A stretch of 64,000 nt of DNA from Chiridota heheva (Eukaryota > Echinodermata > Holothuroidea > Apodida > Chiridotidae), in NCBI GenBank assembly GCA_020152595.1, contig JAIGNY010001829.1, positions 953,501-1,017,500 of the forward strand, in the 5' to 3' direction. The first letter of the stretch is position 1. Each line of letters begins with the position of its first letter. Below the pieces are notes generated by a model, which was given only the letters and a program-made list of their open reading frames with translations, had not been told where the DNA came from and ran no database searches. Shown here one piece after another: positions 55,901-64,000 of the stretch. The translations under genes and the position numbers were made by a program.

Positions 55901-58900
55901 TCCAGGGAGAAAAGCCCCGGAAGCTCTCGGAAAATTGACATTTGAAGGGCAAAAGGTATGTCACAATGCATAGGAAGAAAGTATATTGTACAAGTCAAAA
56001 TTCATGTCAAAGAGAGATATAATATACAATATACAAAAAACAAAACCATGAAAATGCATAAGTGAAAATATAAGGTTTTATTGTTCACGTTTCTGTACAT
56101 GTACACAGGTCTATGGTCACTCTTTGAAAAATATGTGTAGTTGTGCAAATTTTGTCAAACTTTTAAAATGAACCTGTTTTATATCCCGCACCCTTCCCCC
56201 CTCTCTCTGTCTGTGTGTTAGTTCATGTATTAAATACAATATCGCACTCAAAGTGTTAATTTTCAAAGAAAGATTATTTTAATTCTAAATACTTTAAGCA
56301 CTAAAGGACACCCTTTTCTGAGAAAGTGCTCGGTTTAAATCAAAATTTGCACTTGAAATCTATTGTTGGACTACCAGAGGCAAAGGAAAAAAACCTGATG
56401 TAGAACGTCAGGTTCCATTTAAATTTTTCCAAGGTGCAGGAATGAAGTGCTATTTTATACAAAAAAACGAGCCCCTTCGCAAAGTCCTGGCTAAGGGCCT
56501 GCATAAAAAAGATCTATTTGGACTCGTAATATTCTCCAAAAGTCTGCTGTTTAATGTAGGCTATTTAAAAACAAAATTTTACTGCCAAATTAACAGAATG
56601 AAATGGGTAGCTTTTAATTTATAAAGAACAGTTAGAGGTCATACAATTATGATTTTATCAATGTTTTATGATGCAAGTGAGCAAGCTAACTTTCCAAAAT
56701 GTTAGAAAATAAATATATTCGCTTTCAGGTATAGGCCAATAGTCAATAGTACCAACATCCAATAAAGCTCGCTGATAATGTGTTAGAATCAGGCCAGGGA
56801 CGTGAGTTGTCATTGATCAGACATAATGCAAGTAATTATGACCATATGACTGGACATTTTCCATTCTAGTCAGGGGGGTCCACTACAGAAAATGTGTTAC
56901 AAAAACTAAAGTTTATGTTTTGTGTAATTGAAGATTGTAATTGTGGACTGCCATGAATATGAAAATTACAAATGATTATTGGGGAATCCTGCCCCCCCCC
57001 CCTTCCCCCTCCTCCCTTCCTCCTTATTGAAATGAATTTATAGGGGATCCGGGCCCCCAATAATGTCTGTAGTTGTCTGTATAATGTCTGTAGTTAAACA
57101 CAATTGATTGATTTATCTTATCTTCTACTTCTTGACATGCATGTAGTTACAATATATCCAAGAGAAACAATGAATATGTAATGTGCAGACCCTAACAAGC
57201 ATAAAAAGCTGTTTTAAAGATGGTTCCCTGTATGATGGTTTATGGAACATAATCTTAATATATATATGGATTTAAATAGACATGTGGATATATCACAGAA
57301 ATTAGTATAAGCAATATGGAAAAAACAATAATACGGTTTAAGCTTACAAAAACAGGATCCAGGAATTTCCGAAAGGGAAGGGAGGGTGGCACGGACATCA
57401 CTTCTGACCAACTTTTGTTCTATTGTGCATGAGGTTTGATACTCTTTGTGCAAAACTCGCAAAGACGTTATTCTTCTCACACTCTAGCTCTAGACTTTTA
57501 GATATCAACCATAATTTCAATTAGAATGAGAACTTTAAGCAAAAAGACTTAAGTGTGCATGGTATATGTGTTCTGAAAGGGGGCACGTGCCCCGCGCTAA
57601 GGATGTGACCGTTTTCCGATTATCGTGTACACAATCGAAAACATTGTTTACCGTTTACAAATTTAATACATCGTTTACATGGAAAAATCACCAAGTACAG
57701 TTTCTCAACAATACTTTGCATTCAAAATCAATATTCATTCACACCACAGACAAGACTTTCAATTGATGATCTTACAATTCAAACCTAATGAACGATTAAC
57801 CAAGGATTTAATCCTTTCTAATGCGGGAGGTAAATTTGCACGAATCTTTCACTTTAATTCGCCAAATTTAGAGCTACTTGATGTAGGCTTAGGCCCAGTT
57901 TACAATACAGAGGCTTAGGGGGCCTAAATCCGAATAAGGTTAACACCCGTTTTACAAGCTGTTAAATGGACCCAGATATACACAGAAAAAAATGCATTGA
58001 TTGTTATTTTCACCACAATTAAACGCAAAGATTACCTGATGAGTCAAATAAATTGCGCAAAAAGGAAAAAAGATTGCGAAACAAACCAACAAAAATGTTT
58101 TGAAGTTGCTGAGATTTCAAAGATGGTTAGTAAACATCAGCGCCATTTTGCCAAGAGGGTTGCATAAAATAAAGTGCAGTTGGGAATGACACTGGGTTGG
58201 AATATTTTTTATACAGTAAGTTGGTGGTGCACTTTTAAATCCTGTATGACACAGTGATATGAAATGTGTTGCAAACAACAAAATACTTGCAAGACACTGC
58301 AATTTACTTGCTAATATTTCATTTCTGCATCATTTTAAAGTGCGTTAAAATCATGGATCATTCATTTTGCCAACTTTTTTTCAGCCTTACTGGTAATTTG
58401 AAGACTTAATATAGCCCCCTACTCCAGTTTTGTGACATTCCTTACTTACAAGGCTGGAAACCGCCGCGATGGCAATGTGTTTTTTTTTGTAGGGATAAAA
58501 CCAGTTTCGCGAAAATTTCTGGAATTTTCAGCGGTGATTGCATTTTTGCCGATCGTGTACACAATCCAAATGGGCCGTTTATCATTTACTAAATTAAATA
58601 AAAATGTACATCCCTACTCCACGCACACACTTCTGGATCCGCGCCTGAAAAAGTTAACAGAATTACCGATACGCAAAAGGGATCATTTTCTGCATGATCA
58701 GGCAATCTCATCCAAGGTTTATGCCAGCTCATGCAGAAACAATCCAATATGTTGAATAAAGTCACTCACCGTTTAGTCAGAAACTCCCTGACCTGCCACC
58801 GGTCCAGTCGATTGGTTGAATGAATAAACTGTGCAAGAGCTAGGGGAGTATCCATAATGATGTTATCCCTTACAAGGTGTCGAATGCCCTGCCAAAATAA

Positions 58901-61900
58901 TTGCATAAATGGAGACATTTTTTCTTTATGTCGTACACAGCCAGGAAGAAATAATTTCTCACACACTATAATTTTTTTTTAAATCCATCCGAACGAACCA
59001 TTAGGCCCATAGGGACGGTGCTTATCCCTGATTGGCTAAAGCGGATGAGAGCACATGGGTTACTTCCCCAACAATGCTAGAACTCATTTTATAGCTGAGT
59101 GGACTTGAGCAAGTAAAGTGTCTTGCTCAAGGACGCAATGCAGCGCTCACAGTGACAAAATGACTGTCGCAGTGATATAACTGATCTCTAATTTACTCTT
59201 CATCTACCATCATTTCTATCCTATAACCTAACCTAATCCAAACCAACAGATTTAAAAAAGAAATAATCATGATCTTAATTTCCATGCTTTGCCATCAGAC
59301 ATTGTATTCTAAACTGTTTTAAATCTAAGCTTACTAACAATGATATTGCTAACAAAATTTACTTTTGTTACACTCGGTTGGCGTTCGTGTCCTCTAAAAG
59401 GATTTTTGCCGATTTAACCATTTAAATTCAGATCATTCCTTAATGACCTCCTGTGGTGTAGTGGTTAGTGCTTTGTCCTTTCACCCACACATCCCGGGTT
59501 CGTATCCCGGTGGGTCTGCAACCTGTGAGTTCACAACTGGTTATCAAAGGCCGTTACCGTCTTGATATAATGTCCAGCACTGGGTGCTTTCGGGACTTTA
59601 AACCTTGTTATGCTGTGATACGCTTTAATGATTTTAACCACTGAACTACATTGGTCACGATGTCAAATGCAAAACAGGGACAAAATGTCAGTCAAATATC
59701 ACTGCAGACTTTAACTCATACAAAGCTTTTCTTCAGTTGAAATTCCTGACATTTGTATTAATTTATTTACTTTTCTTTCGGTAACAAGAAAATGTTTAAT
59801 ATGCTGTTTCTTAAATGAATGTAAGGCATACTTTTGCTGTGCAGTTTTATTTTAGATCTATGCAAACATGCATAAGCTAAATCCATCCGAGCCATTAGGT
59901 TTATAGAGCCGAGCTTTAACCCCGGTTTCAATAGCGCAAGTGGATGAGAGTACATGACTCCCCTTGGACTAGGCACCAATCCATCACAGATTAACTCCCA
60001 AATTACTAATTAAAATGCCACCTGCTTCACAATGTATGAAAAATAAAGAGGAAAAATGTTATAAATAAAATTGAGAAAAATGTGGCTGATGAGTTCAGTT
60101 CAGATGGTCAAGCAAGTTCATCTTATAAGAGAGAGGTCCTTCAAGAAATATTCCCATGGAACTTCATTTTAATATGAATAAAAGAAACAGATTGGTGCAA
60201 AAACTATAAGAGTTAAATCCATCCGAGCCGTTAGGCTCGTTGAGCCAGTGCTTATCCCGGGTTTCCATGGTGCAAGTGGATGAGAGTACATTACTGCCCC
60301 TGGATTAACTCCCCAGGCTGGTACTCATTTTACAGCTGAGTGGATTTAAGCAAATAGAGCAGAGTGTCTTGCTTAAGGACACAATGCAGCGCTCACGACG
60401 GGAATCAAACCCAGAACCTTTCGAGAATGACTCCATAACCACAGCATCTATGCAAACATGTATGCTTACAGTATACTTTATTACTTTCAGAATTAAAATA
60501 TAAGGAAGCATCTGTTGTTTTTGCTAGCTCAAACTTGAAAATGTTATCAATGATGATTATTTCCTTGTCATAAGCTCGCAGTTGATCCCTGATGACCGCT
60601 CAAAATAATGTAAACACAGCAGGAAAACAGGAAGTCATATTTTGCAAATGCGTTTTCTTTCCTTTTTAAAGGAAAACCTACATGTACATGAAACAATTGC
60701 TACATTTATTGCCTCTAAAATGAAAGTCATTAGTTCCGCAGAACTTTTACATATAATGATGAGACTTCTCTTGTTTAATTATATAAAGCGCTTGTCAGGC
60801 TACACCTGGAATAACTCTGCAGTGCCTTAGCTTTGCTGTTTTAAAGGGGGGCTTGCCCACCCTTCCATTGCTCCATTGGCCTGCCCAACCCTTTCCCCAT
60901 TTTGGTTCCCCTGTGCCTCATCAGAACAAAATGGTTTTTTAAAATGTAATTTTAAGAAATATTTTAAAAACCTAATAATCTTAATTAAAAATGAAATACA
61001 GAACACAGAATGAGAGCATAATAAGAAATTGTCCTGTTTGGCTAATGAATGGTCCTTATGAGTCAGAATACTTTCATTCTGAGGAATGATTATAGCTAAA
61101 ATCCCAGAGCTTCACCAGGGGCTTTAGCCTCAAGGGACCCTTGGACCCCATGCAGAAAAGGCACAGTACTTTATTGACGTGCCCTTACAAATCTAGCACC
61201 CTGCCCCTTTTTAAATCAAGCTGGGGTCTGCTCTGTGTGGTCATCATTTAAAAAGAATCACATAGATATCATTGAGAATATGCAAAGGAGAGCCACAAAA
61301 TTGGTTTAATCATTGAGACACTGCCCTTATCATGATAGATGGGCTAGATTAAATCTTCCAACCCTGACGTATAGAAGAGCAAGGGGTGCGGTGCAGTGGT
61401 GTAGCTAAACTTTTTGTGCGGGGGAGGGGGAGGGGGGTGAAAAACCATCAAAAATCTGAATCCAAGCTAACCCCCCAAATTATTTGGGGGAAAATGTCGC
61501 ATATTTTGAAGAAAACTGAATATTTTCAGGAAAAAAAGATATTTTGAGGATTTTTTTTATGATCAAAAACATTGTTTACCACTTACAAAATAAATGCATC
61601 GCTTACACAGAAAAATGGCACCCAGAAAGTGCCTTTATCAGTTTCCCAACAATTCTTTGCACACACGCAACTTTTAATGAGAACGATCTTACAATAAAAC
61701 TTAACAAACGATCAACAAAGGATTTAACCTTTTTAATGCAGGAGTTAAATTCGCACAAATTTTTTATTTTGATTAGCTGAAGTTAGAGCTACAGGATGTA
61801 GAGGCTTAGGCCCGATTAGCAATGCTACAATACTATTCTTAGGCATAAATCTGAATCAGGCTACACACAGACAAAAAAGCATTGATTTTATTTCAGTATG

Positions 61901-63426
61901 TGATCGTGTACACAATAAATGATATCGTTTATCGTTTGTTTGTTTGATGAGGGCTTAACGGCACCACGACAATGAAGGTCAAATTGTGCCTGAGAGGTCA
62001 GATCATTCTAGAGGTAGGAAGGAAAAGAAACAGGGGGAGAATGAAAGAAATTCAAGAACAAAAGGTCAGAAAGCTGTGATCGAGAGGGGAGGTGCATAAT
62101 GAAACAAAAACAAAGTAGAGGGGGTGGAAGAGGATAATTAAATATTGTTGTAGAGGGAGGCATGATGAAGGAAGGAGATAATTTTATGCGGAGGATATTT
62201 CTGGAAGAACTCAGCAATTGAGTTGTGGGGAGCGAGGGAAACTCTGGGAAGGTTGTACAGGGGGCAAGCAAGGAGAACGTGATGAATTGTGAGGGTGCAA
62301 TGGCAATTGTTGCAGAGGGGTTGGGGGAGCAAATAAGGAGGTGGGTGAGTGAGGTGGGTGTGACCAATTCTAAGACGGGTAATACGAACGTTGTCGGTAC
62401 GAGAGAGGTTGTTGATGGTAGATTAAACGAAAATGCACATGTCCATAGACCTTTTCAGCTCAAATCTTTTGTGGTCTTTTGCATGCCTTTCTCTTAAAGA
62501 TTCTTGCCCCCTTTTGAATGTAATCTTTATGCATGAAAAAAAAAAATGGCAACCACTTACCAATTCTGCATCTGTATTAAATGTTAATGTATGCTCATCA
62601 AGTTGCATGTACAACTTCCGAAATGAAAAATTTGCTTCATCTTTTCTATCATAGGCTGAGATGCAGCCCCACGTAGCTCGACATAACCTGTACAAAAATG
62701 ATAATTAGATGAAACAAATAACTTGTTTCTTCTTTTATTAAAGGATTAGTTCAGCGTTAAACAAGTCAATCTTATATGAAAGAGGACTTCAAAAGAAACA
62801 AAATGGTGAAGAAAGCATTCAAAAATCTTATTCTGTTAACAAGATATTTTAAGTTTAAAGTTTGGTATCATTTGTGTAGAAACGACTGAAATCAGACTAG
62901 TTGTGACATCACAGCCTCAAATTCCATAAAGTTTGTATGTATTAGATATCTTCTTAACGGAATAAGATTTTTGAATGCTTTCTTCACTGTTTTTTTGTTT
63001 CTTTTGAAGTCCTCTTTCATATAAGATAGATTTGCTTGACCCCTGTACTAATCCTTTAGTGCACAGTGCAAATTAAGGGTGTTTCAATCATTGCAGAAAA
63101 CAAAATAAGATGTTCATGAACAACATCAACTCTACAATAGGTTCATACATAAATCCATGAGCAACAGTCAAACACACAGTGTAGAATTAAACTCACCCTT
63201 GCCATAATAGATCATCATTAGCGAGCTCCCTCCAGAAATCATTGACACACATTGCCAGACATAGTTCCGTTGCATTGAGGTTTGCTAAAATCATCACCCC
63301 CAGCTCAGGGGGAAGTTCCTGAATGTCAGGAAATTTCTGCTTTGGATCCAGGAAGCTGGGAAATCTCCTCAGAGGTCTGATGGATAGAGAGTGCTCAGAC
63401 TTTAACCTCTTCATTGCTTGACCCAT
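52706..63426 (-). CDS. FBXO8: FBXO8 (F-box only protein 8), 5 coding exons
   Basis: F-box plus Sec7-like protein. Family knowledge: an SCF ubiquitin-ligase adaptor (F-box binds SKP1), with the Sec7-like part linked to ARF6 regulation. Exons in transcript order: 63426-63197, 62687-62561, 58888-58770, 55533-55349, 52901-52706, all with GT-AG sites and matching phases. The product is about 285 residues, somewhat shorter than the roughly 319 of vertebrates, mainly at the N-terminus, which still begins MGQ. The F-box is in exons 1-2 and the Sec7-like domain in exons 3-5. The Sec7 motif reads MLPNALRSFF, so the catalytic glutamate of true ARF exchange factors (within LPGEAQ) is absent, as in known FBXO8. 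One base appears missing at about 52833-52836. Introns carry a THAP exon, SINEs and MITEs. Confidence 0.92.
53225..53390 (+). pseudogene. THAP-domain exon with in-frame TGA
   Basis: Plus-strand reading MLESCCALGCTNRCVPRNKK, then MFSRFPSDPDRCWKWVSAV, TGA at 53342-53344, then RDSFQPTICSENF and a GTATGT donor at 53391. It fits the THAP zinc finger (C-x-C, FxxFP, W, AV-xR-xxF-P, C-S-x-H/N-F), with the last ligand His replaced by Asn and one nonsense codon where a single residue is expected. It is antisense within FBXO8 intron 4. It may be the first exon of a P-element or Kolobok-like transposase, or a decayed host THAP gene. No further exons recognised. Confidence 0.75.
53391..55348. other. FBXO8 intron 4, remainder
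   Basis: No coding signal that I can support. Contains a possible SINE head near 54540-54610 (see separate entry). Confidence 0.4.
54545..54700 (+). repeat. tRNA-like SINE candidate
   Basis: TCTCTGTGGTAGAACCGTCTCC followed by CCCTGGATTGAATCTGGG resembles A and B boxes at tRNA spacing. The following non-tRNA body has no other copy in the window, so this is only a candidate. Confidence 0.3.
55349..55533 (-). CDS. FBXO8: FBXO8 exon 4, Sec7-like core
   Basis: Acceptor TTCTCAG, donor GTAAGG. Reads HDVLDEVIKLE, then MLPNALRSFF, then KFAERFIACNP, the central Sec7 helices. The LPNAL segment replaces LPGEAQ, so no catalytic Glu finger. Ends phase 1. Confidence 0.93.
55534..57600. other. FBXO8 intron 3, part
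   Basis: At 55735-55920 there is a degenerate mobile-element-like stretch (AGACCAGTGGCGGCGAAAGG, then a doubled AAAGCCCCGG...GGGGTCCAGGGA phrase). G/C homopolymers occur near 55770 and 56990-57020. No gene. Confidence 0.4.
57612..58000 (+). repeat. Dispersed repeat C, copy 1
   Basis: AAACATTGTTTACCGTTTACAAA..., AACGATTAACCAAGGATTTAA, TGTAGGCTTAGGCCC recur in the same order at 61565-61895. Preceded by ATTATCGTGTACACAATCG. No coding frame is shared by both copies. Confidence 0.8.
58545..58655 (+). repeat. Dispersed repeat C, partial related piece
   Basis: GATCGTGTACACAATCC followed by GCCGTTTATCATTTACTAAAT resembles the start of repeat C copies, then diverges. Confidence 0.45.
58770..58888 (-). 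CDS. FBXO8: FBXO8 exon 3, start of Sec7-like domain
   Basis: Acceptor TTTTGGCAG then GIRHLVRDNIIMDTPLALAQ, FIHSTNRLD and VREFLTKR; donor GTGAGT. Matches the first helices of the FBXO8 Sec7-like domain (G-I-x-D-x-P-x-x-IA-FI pattern). Ends phase 2. Confidence 0.9.
58981..59160 (-). mobile_element. tRNA-derived SINE, copy 3 of minus-strand set
   Basis: AAATCCATCCGAACGAACC at its 3' edge, then TTATAGCTGAGTGGACTTGAG and GTGTCTTGCTCAAGGACGC. The tRNA head is cut off at about 59160. Confidence 0.75.
59446..59520 (+). repeat. tRNA-Glu-like segment (SINE head or tRNA pseudogene)
   Basis: GTGTAGTGGTTAGTGC (A box) and CCCGGGTTCGTATCCCGG (a full T-arm with B box), with CCTTTCACCC between them like a Glu anticodon arm (TTC). 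The 5' and 3' acceptor strands do not pair, so a functional tRNA is unlikely. The downstream body to about 59640 may be the SINE tail. Confidence 0.5.
59876..60000 (-). mobile_element. tRNA-derived SINE, copy 4 (3' part only)
   Basis: TAAATCCATCCGAGCCATTAG, ATAGCGCAAGTGGATGAGAG, ACATGACTCCCCTTGGA; ends within the middle of the family consensus. Confidence 0.75.
60090..60172 (+). mobile_element. MITE family A, left fragment
   Basis: GATGAGTTCAGTTCAGATGG then CAAGCAAGTTCATCTTATAAG and GAGGTCCTTCAAGAAA; only the left arm is present. Confidence 0.55.
60212..60452 (-). mobile_element. tRNA-derived SINE, copy 5 of minus-strand set
   Basis: AAATCCATCCGAGCCGTTAG, CATGGTGCAAGTGGATGAG, TTACAGCTGAGTGGATTTAAG, GTGTCTTGCTTAAGGACAC and GGGAATCAAACCC (B box complement). 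Near full length. Confidence 0.75.
60453..61557. other. FBXO8 intron 2, part
   Basis: No gene. At 61390-61470 is a short GCAGTGGTGTAGCTAAAC plus G-run phrase resembling that at 55740, probably from an old DNA element. Confidence 0.4.
61565..61895 (+). repeat. Dispersed repeat C, copy 2
   Basis: Same order of words as 57612-58000, with scattered substitutions and indels; ends ACACAGACAAAAAAGCATTGATT in both. Plus orientation in both. Confidence 0.8.
61935..62425 (-). pseudogene. LINE 3' end (Jockey/I-like), minus-strand copy
   Basis: Minus-strand readings RITRLRIGHT-like and then LPQPLCNNCHCTLTIHHVLL, the Cys/His post-RNase H motif, followed by NLPRVSLAPHNSI. The 3' end is TTAAGCCCTCATCAAACAAAC. 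Related to 7090-7632. Frame-broken and 5'-truncated. Confidence 0.7.
62561..62687 (-). CDS. FBXO8: FBXO8 exon 2
   Basis: Acceptor CAG (complement 62688-62690), donor GTAAGT (62555-62560). With the split Gly it reads GLCRATWGCISAYD..., then NFSFRKLYMQLDEHTLTFN, a diagnostic FBXO8 stretch linking the F-box to the Sec7-like part. Ends phase 0. Confidence 0.93.
62743..63057. mobile_element. MITE family A, compact copy (about 315 bp)
   Basis: Best-preserved ends: TAAAGGATTAGTTCAGCG...CTTATATGAAAGAGGACTTC on the left and GAAGTCCTCTTTCATATAAG...GTACTAATCCTTTA on the right, with TAGTTGTGACATCACAGCC in the centre. Shorter than other copies because the loop is reduced. Confidence 0.85.
63197..63426 (-). 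CDS. FBXO8: FBXO8 exon 1, F-box
   Basis: Starts MGQAMKRLK and carries the F-box LPPELGVMILANLNATELCL...ANDDLLWQ. Ends with two bases of a Gly codon before donor GTGAGT (complement of 63191-63196). The MGQ start matches the vertebrate N-terminus. A few residues (NDFWRE) are inserted near the F-box end relative to the pattern I expect. Confidence 0.93.
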
Positions 63427-64000
63427 TCTTCATTTTCTGAAGGGTTGTGTCCGACCAGCTTCAAAATTCCTTCTCACTCAAACTTTCTATCAATAAAAGC
63501 AAAATACAAAAAGACAACTAGTGCTAAAATTCTTACATATAACTTGAATGCAGCTGGGTATTCTCAAGGTCAGGAATTTGGGTATCAATGAGGAAACAAT
63601 CAAGCTGCAGAAAAACAAACTTACACTTGTGTAACATAGATTTTAGCTTATTTTGACACATTTTTCAATGAAAAATTGGTAGAGAGTTCTTTTTTGTTTG
63701 CTACTTGAGAAAAAAAAAGAGTAAGTTCTCAAAATCTTAATTTTTTTTGACATTTATCTGGAATTTACCACAAGAAATGTGAAGTGTCCTATCACAAGGG
63801 GAATACAAACCTAGCTTTAGTGCATTTTCCTAGGAATGAATTGTTTGCATGGTGAAAACTGTGCACTTGAGCTCATAATGCTGATTTTAAACTTTTATGC
63901 CAAATCTTTAGTGAGTATTAAATGCTGAATACTTTTTCTGTTTATTGGTTCACAATTGATGAGACAAATTTCATTTTTTCACCAGATTTTGCGTGTGCAG
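63427..64000. other. FBXO8 upstream flank
   Basis: Region 5' of the FBXO8 start on the minus strand. It should hold the promoter or a 5' UTR intron, but no element is recognisable and no coding signal is seen. Confidence 0.35.

Noticed and set aside
59446-59520. Functional tRNA-Glu gene
   Set aside because: A and B boxes are good but the acceptor strands do not pair, so it is treated as a SINE head or pseudogene.

Overview
This window is eukaryotic and almost certainly metazoan. It has GT-AG introns, two conserved animal genes in convergent orientation, and a heavy load of animal-type repeats (LINEs, tRNA-derived SINEs, MITEs, large tandem arrays). A marine invertebrate, perhaps an echinoderm, fits the repeat style, but that is an impression and the sequence does not prove it.

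Layout. Positions 639-43529 (+) hold CWF19L2, a spliceosome-associated CwfJ-family protein. I can assemble 13 coding exons, spread over 43 kb because the introns are full of repeats. Positions 52706-63426 (-) hold FBXO8, an F-box plus Sec7-like protein in five coding exons. The two genes are tail to tail, about 9.2 kb apart. That gap holds a decayed RTE-type LINE, a 27-bp minisatellite, a LINE 3' tail, SINE copies and a tiny piggyBac-like MITE.

Introns of CWF19L2. Intron 1 has a foldback-like inverted pair of 66-bp subrepeat arrays and a Ty3/gypsy-like gag-protease relic. Intron 3 has LINE RNase H/3' ends, a 26-bp array and a MITE. Intron 4 has a MITE with 6-bp target duplications. Intron 5 is almost entirely a 10.6-kb, 61-bp satellite with a 3.1-kb internal duplication. 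Intron 9 holds a second copy of the intron-4 MITE. Intron 11 (12.9 kb) is a nested stack: a MITE is split by a 7.64-kb insertion flanked by TTGTT, and inside that lies a 5.2-kb DNA transposon with long inverted repeats and a broken XPG-nuclease-like transposase (Academ-like candidate). Downstream of the stack is a 2.4-kb array of 24/21-bp units open in three frames.

Gene integrity. Both host genes have intact splice sites and uninterrupted protein similarity once six single-base gaps are allowed: five in CWF19L2 (exon 2, exon 3, three in exon 7) and one in FBXO8 exon 5. Every shift has the same sign (one base missing), next to short G or A runs. Deletion-type assembly error is the simplest reading; real lesions cannot be excluded from sequence alone. 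A THAP-domain exon with one in-frame TGA lies antisense inside FBXO8 intron 4.

Functionally the two genes are unrelated: CWF19L2 acts in late splicing/lariat turnover, and FBXO8 is an SCF substrate adaptor linked to ARF6. No system of cooperating genes is visible. The novelty here lies in the nested transposons and the repeat architecture.
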